Shown: positions 27,594-37,347, counted from the first letter of the stretch. The stretch: DNA of 64,000 nt from Deltaproteobacteria bacterium (GCA_022601195.1 JAHZIX010000029.1:62001-126000), one strand, 5' to 3'. Translations and numbers: made by a program. Notes: generated from the letters alone by a model not told the origin.

Positions 27594-29864
27594 TCAATAG
27601 ACGATGGGAACCGGTTGGGTTCTGCGGAGAAACCTCTTTCGAGGCGGTGTTGCATCTTCACGGAAGAGCTCTCGTGTGGCGTCACGGCGAGACTTTCTGA
27701 GCAGTAGACCGGAAGAAGCGTCGACCCAATGTTCTTCGATCTCCCGGGGGCGGTTGGGGCGGCTGGTGGGGCGGTGAGGGACAGCCTGTTTCATGAATTG
27801 GTGCCAGAGAGGCAAGGCTGCCCGAGCGCCAGAGAGACCCAAGGGGGTGCCGTCGTCCAGCCCAACCCACACCGCTGTCACCACCGAGCCGGAACCCCCA
27901 ACGAACCAAGCATCTCTGAGGTCGGAGGAAGTTCCGGTTTTTCCCCAGGCCTGGTAGTCATCGAGGGCGGCGCCTTGGGCCGTGCCTCGAACGACAGCGT
28001 CCCGCATCAAATCAAGGACCAGGAAAGCCGTAGCCGGTTGGGCCACTTTCCTTCGGCTCGAATCCCCGCGGCTCAATAGTCGACCTCCCGAGGTGGACAT
28101 GCGCTTCAGGGGGACCGCTCGAGACCGGTAGCCGAGGCGGGTGAAGACGGTAAATGCCTCCGCCAAGGCCAATGGGGTCGATTCGATAGCGCCCAACACA
28201 AAAGAGGGAGGTGCCTCTTTGGGTACCTCCAGGCCAGCTTGGCGGACTGTGCGAGCGGTTTCCTCGAACCCACACCAGCGAGCCGTTCGCACGAACGGCA
28301 CGTTGAGGCTGTTGACGAGGGCTTCCCGTAGGGACACTGGGCCGCGGAAGCGGCCATCGTAGTTCTGGGGCTCCCAGGCGCCTGTGGGTAGGGGAAGCTT
28401 GACCGCTTTGTCGGCCACCAGGCGGGCGGGGTACAGAGGTTCTCGGGAACCACAGCTCTCGAAGGCTTCGAGTAGGACGAAGGGTTTGACCGCGGATCCC
28501 GGTTGTCGTTTCGCTCTGCGAACTCGGTCGAAAGCATCTTCCGAGGAACTGGGATCCCCTGCCACGTAGGCAAGTACTTCTCCGGTTTTCCCATCTAGGG
28601 CGACTAGAGCTGCGGAAAGAGGTTGTGACCTCAGTCTCCGGCGACTGCGCCGAAGCTTTCCCAGGCCTTCCTGAATGGCCGTTTTGGCGATTTCCTGTAA
28701 ATGGGCATCGAGAGTGGTCTCTAGCACCAAACCTCGGCCTTTTTCTCGCTGTCGGGGAGCTTCTTGCTCTGCTAGATCCCGAAGCCAGGCCAGAAAGTGC
28801 CGGTTTCCTTGGGGAGGAGGAACTTTCAGCCGCAGCCGAGGTAGGTTCTGCCCGCGGGCCTTGCGGAGCTCCCCAGCGGTCGCCCATTCGAGCTCTTCCA
28901 TCCGGGAGAGAACCCAGCGTTGCCGATCGAGAACCGCCTTTGGGTTTCGGGTTGGCGAAAGTCGATTGGGGCCTTGAATCACAGCCGCGAGCATGGCGGC
29001 CTCGGCCAGAGAGAGGGCCTCGGGAGCCTTCGAAAAGAAGGCCCTGGAGGCGGTGCCGATGCCATAGAGACTCACTCCTTGGATATGGCCGTAGTAAACC
29101 GAGTTGAGATAAGCCTGAAGAATCTCCTGTTTGTCGAATTCAGCTTCCAGCTCCAAGGCTCTCATGGCCTCGGAAACCTTGCGTCCAACGGTACGCTTAG
29201 AGGTTAGATCGCGGATCTTGACCAGTTGCTGAGTCAAGGTGCTGCCGCCCTGAACGACCTTACCGGCTCGAGCATTCTTGAGAAGGGCTCGGGCGATGCC
29301 CCGTGCGTCGATTCCCGAGTGCTCGAAAAATCGTGCATCTTCTGCCGCCAGGAGGGGTTTCCAGACGTGCTTCGGAAGCTCTTTGAGGAGAATGGGGTGG
29401 CGGGCAGCCCGCCGGCCTCCGAGGTCTTCGGCGACCAGCTCCGGTTCCAGCCAGAGGCGCTTGGACGACCGGTCGTTGGGGCTGCCACCGAGATGGAGAA
29501 TTCTCCCGGTTCCCCTAGAGAGCTTCAGAGATAGAAGCTCGGCGGGCTGGTTGTCTCCCTCTCGGAGGTGTTCTCGCTGCCAGATGTGAAAGGTCTCGTG
29601 TCCCCAGAAAAACTCTCCCGGTCTTTCCGGTTTTCGATGGACCCGTTGATAGCCGAGGCGTTCCAGCCTCTGAGCCAGAGCCGTTGTGGCCACAGATGTC
29701 CCAGGCAGGATTTCGAAAGGGGCGGCATAGACTCGAGTTTCGCTTCTCCCTAGCTCATCTTCTAGCCCCGCAAATACCCAGGGAAATCCGGATGCCAGGG
29801 AAATCAGGATCACAGCCAGACCGCCCAGGACAGTGGGGCGGTGAAAGTAGCGGGGAGCCTTCAT
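27594..29864 (-). CDS. Class A penicillin-binding protein (PBP1b-like)
   Basis: 756 residues with an N-terminal membrane anchor (PTVLGGLAVILISLASGFPW). A PBP1b-type UB2-like region (~70-150) precedes the glycosyltransferase domain: AEDARFFEHSGIDARGIARA with the catalytic Glu, and GGSTLTQQLVK with further donor-site residues. The transpeptidase domain has SxxK in RQPGSAVKPFVLLEA, SxN in VNSLNVPFV and KTG in WGKTGTSSDL, all intact. It should polymerise and cross-link peptidoglycan at the outer face of the inner membrane. The C-terminus ends in a basic tail. Its ATG overlaps the stop of the upstream XTPase gene (ATGA), so the two are co-translated. Confidence 0.93.
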   Translation of the reverse strand: MKAPRYFHRPTVLGGLAVILISLASGFPWVFAGLEDELGRSETRVYAAPFEILPGTSVATTALAQRLERLGYQRVHRKPERPGEFFWGHETFHIWQREHLREGDNQPAELLSLKLSRGTGRILHLGGSPNDRSSKRLWLEPELVAEDLGGRRAARHPILLKELPKHVWKPLLAAEDARFFEHSGIDARGIARALLKNARAGKVVQGGSTLTQQLVKIRDLTSKRTVGRKVSEAMRALELEAEFDKQEILQAYLNSVYYGHIQGVSLYGIGTASRAFFSKAPEALSLAEAAMLAAVIQGPNRLSPTRNPKAVLDRQRWVLSRMEELEWATAGELRKARGQNLPRLRLKVPPPQGNRHFLAWLRDLAEQEAPRQREKGRGLVLETTLDAHLQEIAKTAIQEGLGKLRRSRRRLRSQPLSAALVALDGKTGEVLAYVAGDPSSSEDAFDRVRRAKRQPGSAVKPFVLLEAFESCGSREPLYPARLVADKAVKLPLPTGAWEPQNYDGRFRGPVSLREALVNSLNVPFVRTARWCGFEETARTVRQAGLEVPKEAPPSFVLGAIESTPLALAEAFTVFTRLGYRSRAVPLKRMSTSGGRLLSRGDSSRRKVAQPATAFLVLDLMRDAVVRGTAQGAALDDYQAWGKTGTSSDLRDAWFVGGSGSVVTAVWVGLDDGTPLGLSGARAALPLWHQFMKQAVPHRPTSRPNRPREIEEHWVDASSGLLLRKSRRDATRELFREDATPPRKRFLRRTQPVPIVY

Positions 29865-30436
29865 GAGCGAGTCTCAGCTGAAGGTGAGTCTGCTGTTTGG
29901 GCTTCCCTCGCAGGGTAGAGCTGGTGGTTCAGAAAGGGGATCAGGGCGAGAGTCACGGCCGGCTCGTAGAGAGTGGCGCGGTCCAAGACTCCGGCAGTCA
30001 AGAGTCCAACTGCTCCGGCTTTCTGTTTGGAGTTGGTTTGACCGAAGATCTCGTCGTCCGCTTCGCCGAGCTCTTTGCCTCCTCTGACCAGGTGACTCAC
30101 CGCAGGGGGAAGAAAGAAGGTACTGGTGCGCGCCCGGCCACTCCTTTCCCGATTTTGGACGACGATCCAAGCGAAAGCTGCTAGGTCTAGACCAACTTCT
30201 TCGACACCTCCCTCGATTCCGACCCAGAAATCGGCTTCCGGAAAGGCTTTGGCAACATTGCAGGCTCGGTTGCGAGCTCCTCGGTAGGTTTCGACATCTG
30301 AAAATGGCTGATCGGCTACTCCGGAGTCAGCCGGAGCCTGGACTAGATCGAAATCTTGGTCCGGAAACAAATTTCGGAATCCGTTCAGGGCCGCTCGGGC
30401 CTTGACGGGGTTGGTGGATGCAAGAACAATCTTCAT
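29861..30436 (-). CDS. Inosine/xanthosine triphosphatase (YjjX/DUF84 family)
   Basis: 191 residues. YjjX-type enzymes hydrolyse non-canonical ITP and XTP, protecting nucleic acids. Visible motifs: MKIVLASTNPVKARAALNGF at the N-terminus, APADSGVADQPFSDVETYRG, GARNRACNVA, and FWVGIEGGVEE, with the acidic metal-binding residues. The length fits the family. It overlaps the downstream PBP gene by four bases; functional linkage to peptidoglycan is not implied. The gene is divergent from the tRNA nucleotidyltransferase with a 65-bp gap. Confidence 0.88.
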   Translation of the reverse strand: MKIVLASTNPVKARAALNGFRNLFPDQDFDLVQAPADSGVADQPFSDVETYRGARNRACNVAKAFPEADFWVGIEGGVEEVGLDLAAFAWIVVQNRERSGRARTSTFFLPPAVSHLVRGGKELGEADDEIFGQTNSKQKAGAVGLLTAGVLDRATLYEPAVTLALIPFLNHQLYPAREAQTADSPSAETRS

Positions 30437-30501
30437 ACTTTTCGACTTCCTTTCCTGCCAAGCGGATTGTATCGCTGGCTTGTCACCGAGGTACTCGTTT
30501 C

Positions 30502-31881
30502 ATGACGATGAAAGTGGATCTGCCCATCGACGACCAGGTCCTAGAGGTGGCAGCTGCACTTCAGCGGGCCGGGGGACGGGCCGTGATGGTGGGAGGAATC
30601 GTTCGAGATCATTTGCTGAGCCGCCCATCGAAGGATCTCGACGTCGAGGTCTATGGACTCGAGTTGGAGCGGTTGGAGAAAGAGCTCTCCCGCTTTGGTG
30701 AGGTCATTGCCATCGGGAGGGCCTTCGGTGTCCTTCGGATCAAAGGCATCGATGTGGATTTCTCGATTCCGCGCCGCGACTCGAAACGCGGCCCCGGGCA
30801 TCGAGGCTTTCTCGTCGAGCTGGATCCAAACCTCGACTTTGCGGCGGCGGCACGGCGTCGGGATTTGACCATCAACAGCTTGGGTGTGGATCCGTTGAGC
30901 CAGCAACTACTGGATCCGTTCGATGGGTTGAGTGACCTGCGCCAAGGAATATTGAGAGCCACGGATTCACAACAGTTCGCCGAGGATCCTCTACGCGGTC
31001 TCCGGGTGGCTCAGTTCAGAGCTCGTCTGGAGATGGAGCCCGATGCCGAGTTGGTGAGCCTGTGTGCTCGCCTCGATCTGTCGGAATTACCTGGCGAGAG
31101 ACTCTTCGAAGAGTTTCGGAAGCTGTTGCTCAAGGCCCGAAGGCCTTCGATGGGGTTAGAGTTCCTGCGCGAAACAAAGTTGCTTCGTTTTTTTCCGGAG
31201 CTGCAAGCCATGGTTGGGGTTCCTCAGGATCCTCAGTGGCATCCGGAGGGCACGGTTTGGGAGCACACTCTCTTGGTCGTGGATGAAGCCGCTCGGTTGC
31301 GCACCGGCGATGAGCGGGAAGATCTTGTGCTCCTTTTCGGAGCCCTGGCTCATGACATCGGCAAGCCGGCTACGACGGTAGAGGTCGAAGGCCGGATCCG
31401 CTCTCCCCGGCACGACGAAGATGGCGTGGCCATTGCTGCCAGTTTCTTGGCAAGGCTGTCTGCTTCCAAGCAGCTGGTAGAGAGTGTCGGTGCTCTGGTG
31501 CGTCATCATCTGGCTCCTGCGCTGCTGCCGACTCAGGGAGCCAAACCGAAAGCGTACCGGCGACTGGCTCGCAAGTTAGCCCAGGCTTCCGTGACCTTCG
31601 ATTTGCTCTATCGTTTGGCTTCAGCGGATCATTTGGGGCGAACCACTGCGGATGCCTTGGCAAGAGTATTCCCAGCAGGAGACGAATACCGGAGACAAAT
31701 AGAGGGCTTGCAGCAGGGCGGGGATGCCACCAAGGACGTCGTCCTCGGTCGGCACCTCATTGCCCGGGGCATGAAGCCCGGGCCGCAGTTTGGCGGTTGG
31801 CTAGCCGCTTGTCGAGACGTACAAGATGAAACCGGCTGGAGTGACCCGGAGCGTATTCTGGATCGCGTCCTCAGCGGCTGA
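30502..31881 (+). CDS. tRNA nucleotidyltransferase with HD domain (Cca-like)
   Basis: 459 residues from the ATG at 30502 (GAGG upstream; a second ATG at 30508). This class adds or repairs the CCA end of tRNA. The head domain has GGRAVMVGGIVRDHLL and the two-aspartate motif KDLDVEVYGL, then AARRRDLTINSLGVD and a tRNA-binding region with EDPLRGLRVAQFRARL. A C-terminal HD phosphohydrolase domain follows (HTLLVVDEA, LFGALAHDIGKPATT, VRHHL), as in E. coli Cca, which also has phosphatase activity. Specificity (CCA versus A-adding or poly(A)) cannot be told from the sequence alone. It overlaps the convergent mnmA gene by 11 bp. Confidence 0.9.
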   Translation: MTMKVDLPIDDQVLEVAAALQRAGGRAVMVGGIVRDHLLSRPSKDLDVEVYGLELERLEKELSRFGEVIAIGRAFGVLRIKGIDVDFSIPRRDSKRGPGHRGFLVELDPNLDFAAAARRRDLTINSLGVDPLSQQLLDPFDGLSDLRQGILRATDSQQFAEDPLRGLRVAQFRARLEMEPDAELVSLCARLDLSELPGERLFEEFRKLLLKARRPSMGLEFLRETKLLRFFPELQAMVGVPQDPQWHPEGTVWEHTLLVVDEAARLRTGDEREDLVLLFGALAHDIGKPATTVEVEGRIRSPRHDEDGVAIAASFLARLSASKQLVESVGALVRHHLAPALLPTQGAKPKAYRRLARKLAQASVTFDLLYRLASADHLGRTTADALARVFPAGDEYRRQIEGLQQGGDATKDVVLGRHLIARGMKPGPQFGGWLAACRDVQDETGWSDPERILDRVLSG

Positions 31882-32923
31882 TGACTCCACTCCCCAAGCA
31901 AGTTTCCTGGTGATAGAAGACGGCGAACTGACCGGGAGCGATGCCCGAGTCCGGCCTGGATAGCTCGACCTCGCCTTCGCCACCGTCGGTGGTGAGCTGA
32001 CAGGGAAGCAGATTGGGGCCGTGGCGTAATTTGACTTCGAGGTCCTGCTGCTTTGGGGGAGCTGCGATCCAATGGAGCTCCTCAACAGCGAAGGTCGAGC
32101 GAGATTCGACTTCCAACTCCCGTTTGTGGGTCACGAGGATTTCATTCTTCTCGACATCCTTGCCAACCACGAACCACGGGCCGCCGGATAACCCAAGACC
32201 TTTGCGTTGTCCGATGGTGTGGAACCAATAGCCTCGGTGTTCACCGAGCACCTTGCCCGAATTCCCCTCCCGAATTACACCAGGGAGCTCCCCCAAGTGA
32301 TGGCGAATGAACTGATCGAAGGGGATCTTGCCTAGGAAACAGATGCCCTGGCTATCCGGCCGATTTCGGTTGGGCAAGCCACGTTCCTCGGCTTCGTTTC
32401 GCACCTGAGCCTTGGTCAGATGGCCTAGGGGAAACCAGCATCGCGCCAGCTGTTGCTGACTGAGCCGAGAGAGAAAGTAAGTCTGGTCCTTGACCGGATC
32501 CGGGCTGCGGCTCAACTGGCAAAGTCCCTCCTTGGTCGAGGTCTGGGCGTAATGGCCCGAAGCGACTCTCTTGAAGTTCGTATCAATGGCATCGAAGAAA
32601 GCGCCGAATTTGATGCGCTCGTTGCAGAGTAGATCTGCACTAGGAGTTCGGCCCGCCCGTAGCTCAGCGACGGTGTAGGAGACGACGTGTTGCTCATACT
32701 CGCGCTGCAAGGGCACGACTTCGAGGGGCACGCCAGCCATTTCACAGACTTGCCTTGCGTAGTGCAGGTCCTCCTGCCAAGGGCAGTCACCTAGATCTTC
32801 CAGCTCCTCCTGGAGCCAAATCTTGAGGTAAAAGGCGCGCAGCTCCTTGGGGCGCCGCTCCCGGAGTAGGTGAAGGGCTACCGAGCTATCGACCCCGCCG
32901 GAAAGAAGCATCGCCACACTCAC
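31871..32923 (-). CDS. mnmA: tRNA-specific 2-thiouridylase MnmA
   Basis: 350 residues. MnmA installs the 2-thio group on U34 of Lys, Glu and Gln tRNAs. N-terminal PP-loop AMLLSGGVDSSVAL binds ATP. The two catalytic cysteines are expected in LLCNERIKFGAF and DSQGICFLGK. Other family blocks are GHYAQ, KDQTYFLSRL, FHTIGQRKGLGL and the C-terminal FAVFYHQETCLGSGVI. The insert YLKIWLQEELEDLGDCPW after the first strand is typical of the long type seen in plants and some bacteria. It is divergent from the response regulator with a 108-bp gap. Confidence 0.95.
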   Translation of the reverse strand: MSVAMLLSGGVDSSVALHLLRERRPKELRAFYLKIWLQEELEDLGDCPWQEDLHYARQVCEMAGVPLEVVPLQREYEQHVVSYTVAELRAGRTPSADLLCNERIKFGAFFDAIDTNFKRVASGHYAQTSTKEGLCQLSRSPDPVKDQTYFLSRLSQQQLARCWFPLGHLTKAQVRNEAEERGLPNRNRPDSQGICFLGKIPFDQFIRHHLGELPGVIREGNSGKVLGEHRGYWFHTIGQRKGLGLSGGPWFVVGKDVEKNEILVTHKRELEVESRSTFAVEELHWIAAPPKQQDLEVKLRHGPNLLPCQLTTDGGEGEVELSRPDSGIAPGQFAVFYHQETCLGSGVISR

Positions 32924-33031
32924 CTGCGGATCCTCCCGGTGAGTCGAGGCCAGATCGATCTATATTCGAAGAACAGTATGGGTCTGGTTGGTTGCAGTGA
33001 TAAAGTCATATTCTTGAAAGCGAGAATAGAG

Positions 33032-33409
33032 ATGCCTCTCATTGCCTTGATCGAAGACAATACCGATAATCGCCTCCTGCTGCTAGTGATCCTCGAAGGG
33101 CGCTACGAATTGGTGGAGTACGAAACGGGCCCTGCTGGCCTAGCAGGAATGGCGGAGCGAGTTCCGGATCTGGTGTTACTGGACATCTCCCTGCCGGAAA
33201 TGGACGGGTTAGAGGTATTGCGGCGGATGCGCGGGAGTGAGTCATTGCGGGGTCTTCCCGTAGTGGCTTTGACGGCTCATGCCATGGCCGGTGATCGAGA
33301 ACGGCTGTTAGCGGCCGGTTTCGACGCTTATATTGCCAAGCCAATCGTCGATGAGAACGTCCTCTTCGACACGATCGACCGGCTCCTTGCCTCCAAGGCC
33401 ACGACTTAG
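33032..33409 (+). CDS. Single-domain response regulator (CheY/DivK-like)
   Basis: 125 residues from the ATG at 33032. A lone receiver domain with the acidic pair in IALIEDNTDN, phospho-acceptor Asp in LVLLDISLPEMDG, the switch Thr in VVALTAHAMAG and Lys in YIAKPI. No output domain follows. Such proteins relay phosphate or act by protein-protein contact. No histidine kinase is encoded nearby. Confidence 0.92.
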   Translation: MPLIALIEDNTDNRLLLLVILEGRYELVEYETGPAGLAGMAERVPDLVLLDISLPEMDGLEVLRRMRGSESLRGLPVVALTAHAMAGDRERLLAAGFDAYIAKPIVDENVLFDTIDRLLASKATT

Positions 33410-33965
33410 TTACCCGTCCCTTCGGGGGGTGGCTAGATGGCCTACTCGGCTCGCTTCAACCCCGTCGCTTTTCGATTTCGAACGGACAACATGCCTACCT
33501 CTGTCTTGGGACGGAGCACTTTCACCTGCAAGTAGCAACGCCATCTTGCAATGAAAACGGAAACGAATCCGGTAAGAAAAAAGACCTCACTGAATTCACG
33601 GGTCAGTCTGTAAGAGACTCCTGCCGGGAAGACCATCTCCCTTCGTCTTGCGGTCTTCGTTGCAACGAGATGGTAGGAGAGATCAATGGTTGGCCCCATC
33701 GATGGTTTCACTGGATGCGATGGATTTCCTGGGTGAATGTGTCAAGTTCGAGATTCTCTTCGTCAAAAGAGGCAGGCCTTCCTAGATCCAATGGCAAGAT
33801 TCCGAGATCGATCGATATTGGGAACCGGCTCCCTATCTGAACCTAGGAGACTTTTGGGTACTGGGCCACGTCCTCAGGATAGGAAAAGAAGTTGGGAGAC
33901 GAAAGCGATCGGGCGTCGGAAGTTTCTGGTTGCAGCCAATGATGGGCTCGCTTACACTTGAAAGT
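33410..33965. other. Gap with no supported gene
   Basis: 556 bp between the response regulator and the XRE gene. A CCC-TTCG-GGG hairpin lies just after the stop (33418-33428) but has no T-run. Short open frames exist (33442-33711 minus, 33737-33961 plus), with no recognisable motif or ribosome-binding site. The XRE promoter presumably lies in the last 200 bp. Confidence 0.4.
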
Positions 33966-34376
33966 ATGATGGATTTCAAGAATATTGGAGCAGCCATTCG
34001 ATGGTTACGCACTCAGCGCACCAAGAAGCAGCGCGAGGTAGCCCGAGCCGCGGGGATAACTCCAGCGATGCTGAGTGCCTACGAAACAGGGAAGCATCGA
34101 CCGAGTCTCGATACTACAGAGCGTGTTTTGGCAGCGATGGGGTGTGACGTAATCGACCTGACCAATGCGCTTCACGTCGTTTTTGAGGCGCAGAAATCTG
34201 CCGAAGCAAAGAAATCTCAAGGAGAGACTGAGTCTTCAGGAACTCGAGCCGATCAGGAACTGATAGCCGCTATCCCTGACACTCTTGGACTTTCCAGGCT
34301 CGACCCGGAAGAAAGAGAAGTTCTTGGTAGCCTCCTGCCAGGTATTCTTCGCCTGATTCGTTATCTGAAACGTTGA
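33966..34376 (+). CDS. XRE-family HTH transcriptional regulator
   Basis: 136 residues from the ATG at 33966 (a second ATG follows immediately). Helix-turn-helix: IGAAIRWLRTQRTKKQREVA, then MLSAYETGKHRPSLDTTERV. The tail (LSRLDPEEREVLGSLLPGIL) is similar in composition and position to those of the XRE proteins at 5178-5567 and 6120-6578. Basic linker (AQKSAEAKKSQGE) in the middle. Solitary gene, convergent with pilB, 16 bp apart. Regulated targets are unknown. Confidence 0.75.
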   Translation: MMDFKNIGAAIRWLRTQRTKKQREVARAAGITPAMLSAYETGKHRPSLDTTERVLAAMGCDVIDLTNALHVVFEAQKSAEAKKSQGETESSGTRADQELIAAIPDTLGLSRLDPEEREVLGSLLPGILRLIRYLKR

Positions 34377-34392
34377 CGACTTCCAGGAGTCA

Positions 34393-36108
34393 TTAGCCGA
34401 TCGTTTCCCGGACGACTTCTTCAATGGTCGTCACTCCTGTCCGAATCTTTTGAAGACCACTATCGCGGAGCGTCACCATGCCATGCTCCTTGGCATGTTG
34501 TCGTAGTTCGTAAGAGCTACCTCCGGACAAAATCATTTCTCTAACAGAGTCTCCCACCTCCATCACCTCATAGAGGCCGATTCGTCCTTTATAACCGGTG
34601 CCGTTGCAGCGGTCGCAGCCTCGACCTCGAAATAGTTTGAGGGATCTGGCTTCTCGTTCGCCGAAGCCGATGTTCACCAGCGCTGCGGGAGGAGCTTCTG
34701 TAGGTTCCTTGCAGAAGCTGCAAATTCTTCGTACCAATCTCTGGGCGACGACCATGTGGACGGAGGTGGCGACGAGAAACGGTTCGATGCCCATGTTCAT
34801 CAATCGACTGATAGAAGAGGGAGCATCATTTGTGTGCAAGGTCGATAACACTAGATGGCCAGTCATGGCTGCTTTGATAGCAACCTCTGCCGTTTCGAAG
34901 TCTCGAATCTCACCGACCAAGACGATATTCGGATCTTGTCTCAGGAACGACCGCAGAGTAGACGCGAAGTTGAGGCCGATTTGTTCCTTCATCTGGACCT
35001 GATTGATGCCGTGAAGATTGAACTCCACTGGATCTTCCGCGGTCATGATGTTGACTTCCGGCGTATTGATTCGGGATAGGGCAGAGTAAAGAGTATTGGT
35101 TTTTCCCGAACCAGTGGGCCCGGTAACGAGGACCATGCCATAGGGTTTGAGAATGGCCTGCTCGAAAATTCGTAGAGAGTCAGCCTCGAATCCCAACTTC
35201 GTCAGGTCGAGCATCAAATTATCTTTGTCCAGGAGCCGGAGAACGATCTTCTCGCCGAACAGAGTGGGAAGTACGGAGACTCGGTAGTCGAGAGACTTCA
35301 ACTTGCCACCGATACGTGTACGGATCTTGATTCGACCGTCCTGCGGGAGACGCTTTTCCGCGATATCCAATTTCGCCATGATCTTGGCGCGACTAGTGAT
35401 CGCTTCTCGTAACTTGAGCGGGGGCCTCATCACTTCATACAAGATGCCGTCGATTCGGTATCGGACCCGAAACTCTTTCTCATAGGGTTCGATGTGGATA
35501 TCGGAGGCGGAGCGCTTGATGGCATCGGTGAGAATCAGATTGACCAACTTGACCACTGGCGCAGTCTCGGATTCCTCTTCGAGAGACTCAAGGTCGAGGT
35601 CTTCTTCTTCCTCTAAAACCTCCAAGTCGGCGTCGGCGTCGTCACTCAGGTCGTCCATGACCTTTTTGAGCTCGACGGCATGAGTAGAGCCGTAGTACCG
35701 GTCGATGGCCGCTCGAATCGCTGCCTCGGACGCCAAGACTGGCTTCACTTGGTAACCGGTCATGAACTTAATATCGTCCATGGCGAATACGTTGCTAGGG
35801 TCGTTCATCGCCAGGGTGACCTTGGCGCCAGCTTTGGAGACCGGTAGCACGGTGTACTTCCGAGCGATGTCGGGGGGGATGATTTTGATGACGTTTTCGT
35901 CGATCTCCATGTTAGTGAGATCGACCGCAGGCACGCCGAAATGTTCGGCGAGAAAATCTAATAGCTCTGCCTCGGTGACAAAGCTCAGGCTGACCAGAGC
36001 GGCGCCCAAGCGACCACCCTTCTCCTTCTGGTGCTGCAGGGCCTGTTTCAGCTGGCCTTTATCGATCTTTCCAGCTTTGAGCAGCGCCTGGCCGAATCTC
36101 TCTTGCAT
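34393..36108 (-). CDS. pilB: Type IV pilus assembly/type II secretion ATPase (PilB/GspE)
   Basis: 571 residues. N-terminal MshEN-type region: FGQALLKAGKIDKGQLKQAL and LLDFLAEHFGVPAVDL. The ATPase core has Walker A GPTGSGKTNTLYSAL, an Asp-box region (MTAEDPVEFNLHGINQVQM) and Walker B region DPNIVLVGEIRDFETAEVAI. The four-cysteine zinc site is CSFCKEP (C-x2-C) and CDRCNGTGYKGRIGLYEVM. It powers pilus extension or type II pseudopilus assembly at the inner membrane. PilB is preferred because the MshEN region is present, but GspE cannot be excluded. No other pilus gene is in the window. An acidic linker rich in Asp/Glu lies around residues 165-190. Confidence 0.9.
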   Translation of the reverse strand: MQERFGQALLKAGKIDKGQLKQALQHQKEKGGRLGAALVSLSFVTEAELLDFLAEHFGVPAVDLTNMEIDENVIKIIPPDIARKYTVLPVSKAGAKVTLAMNDPSNVFAMDDIKFMTGYQVKPVLASEAAIRAAIDRYYGSTHAVELKKVMDDLSDDADADLEVLEEEEDLDLESLEEESETAPVVKLVNLILTDAIKRSASDIHIEPYEKEFRVRYRIDGILYEVMRPPLKLREAITSRAKIMAKLDIAEKRLPQDGRIKIRTRIGGKLKSLDYRVSVLPTLFGEKIVLRLLDKDNLMLDLTKLGFEADSLRIFEQAILKPYGMVLVTGPTGSGKTNTLYSALSRINTPEVNIMTAEDPVEFNLHGINQVQMKEQIGLNFASTLRSFLRQDPNIVLVGEIRDFETAEVAIKAAMTGHLVLSTLHTNDAPSSISRLMNMGIEPFLVATSVHMVVAQRLVRRICSFCKEPTEAPPAALVNIGFGEREARSLKLFRGRGCDRCNGTGYKGRIGLYEVMEVGDSVREMILSGGSSYELRQHAKEHGMVTLRDSGLQKIRTGVTTIEEVVRETIG

Positions 36109-36283
36109 GCCACACCCATTTCTTCATCGAAAACGCGCAGAAAGACCGAAACGATATGCCTCCAAGGCTCGGGCCTCTAGGCTCGCGCCCTCGAGGCTGG
36201 TGGAAGCTCGGTATTTTCAGTCGGTTTAGGAGAGGTAGTTCTCAACCGCGACAAGGAAGTCTAGCAACCGGCAAGGAGCAGGG

Positions 36284-37312
36284 TCAATTCAGATTTCGGA
36301 GGATCTCCAAAGCTCTACTAACAACCCGTTCAACTGATAGGGATTGGAGGCAGGCCTTGGGGCTCGTGAACCTGCGGTAGCAGAAGCTGCAAGGCAACTC
36401 CTGCCAGATCGCCCAGTCTGCTTCACCATAGGGGCCGTGTCGATAGGGGGTCGTCGGTCCCATGGTGCAAAGAACGGGAGTTCCCAGGGCATGAGCCAGG
36501 TGGATGGGGCCCGTATCGCCTCCGAGGACGATGCCGCTTCTCCGGATCAAGGCCGCGAGAGCTGGCAACTTGACCAAGCCGAGGTTGGTGGCAGCACCAT
36601 GGCTAGCGTCCACAATTTTCTCGGATAGAGGCTCCTCACCGGGTCCACAGGGAATCAACACCGAAAGCTCTCCATGGTCCCGCAGCTGGGTTGCAACCCT
36701 TCCCCAGGAGTCGGTGGGATACCTCTTGTTGTGCCAGCCGGCTCCAGGAATGAGGAGCGCAATAGGGCGGCTCGGTGCTGGGAGCACCTGCTGGAGGTCA
36801 CCAAGAGCAGCGCCTTGGAACAATTTCGAGCCTTGGAAGTCGGGCGTTTCGAAGGGAACCCCCAGAGGCTCCAGGAGCTCTAGTGCTCGCTCCACCGCGT
36901 GTAGCCTTCGTGGGTGAACGCCTTCGTTGATCCAGAGGGAACTAGAGGGCTCGCGCCGGCTCCGCCGAGCAAATCCAATTCGTCGATTGCAGCCGGTCAG
37001 GGCAGCGACGGCGCCTGCCTTGTGGTTTCCCATGAGATCGACGACAACATCGGCCTGAAAACTTCGGATTGCCCGGCGGAACTGGAGCATCTCTTTCCAG
37101 GTGACGGTCTTGGTGAGTCGTTTTCGCCAGGCCCTGAACCGAACCGGAATGAGCTCGTCGAGATCGGGGTGCCCCTGGAGGATGGGTGCCATGGAAGACT
37201 CGACCACCCAGCCGATGTGGCCTTCCGGAAAGTGGCGTCGTAACGCGGTGAGCACCGGAAGGGTGTGGACCACGTCTCCTAGGGCGCTCGTGCGGATGAG
37301 CAGGATTCGCAT
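36284..37312 (-). CDS. Family 9 glycosyltransferase, LPS heptosyltransferase-like
   Basis: 342 residues. N-terminal MRILLIRTSALGDVVHTLPV is the classic GT9 opening; VVVDLMGNHKAGAVAALTG, LIPGAGWHNKRYPTDSWG and VLGGDTGPIHLAHALGTPVL form the ADP-heptose donor site. The family adds L-glycero-D-manno-heptose to lipid A-Kdo in LPS core assembly (WaaC/WaaF). Close to rfaE2 and rfaE1, which make the donor. Whether it is heptosyltransferase I or II cannot be decided; WaaC-type is slightly favoured. Confidence 0.88.
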   Translation of the reverse strand: MRILLIRTSALGDVVHTLPVLTALRRHFPEGHIGWVVESSMAPILQGHPDLDELIPVRFRAWRKRLTKTVTWKEMLQFRRAIRSFQADVVVDLMGNHKAGAVAALTGCNRRIGFARRSRREPSSSLWINEGVHPRRLHAVERALELLEPLGVPFETPDFQGSKLFQGAALGDLQQVLPAPSRPIALLIPGAGWHNKRYPTDSWGRVATQLRDHGELSVLIPCGPGEEPLSEKIVDASHGAATNLGLVKLPALAALIRRSGIVLGGDTGPIHLAHALGTPVLCTMGPTTPYRHGPYGEADWAIWQELPCSFCYRRFTSPKACLQSLSVERVVSRALEILRNLN

Positions 37313-37347
37313 AGAAGGGTGGAGATCTCGAGATGCTGGCTAGAAAA

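Noticed and set aside
28012..28887. Long antisense-frame open stretch (291 codons) within the PBP gene
   Set aside because: Same-strand alternative frame of a well-supported PBP; Ser/Arg/Pro-rich with no family.
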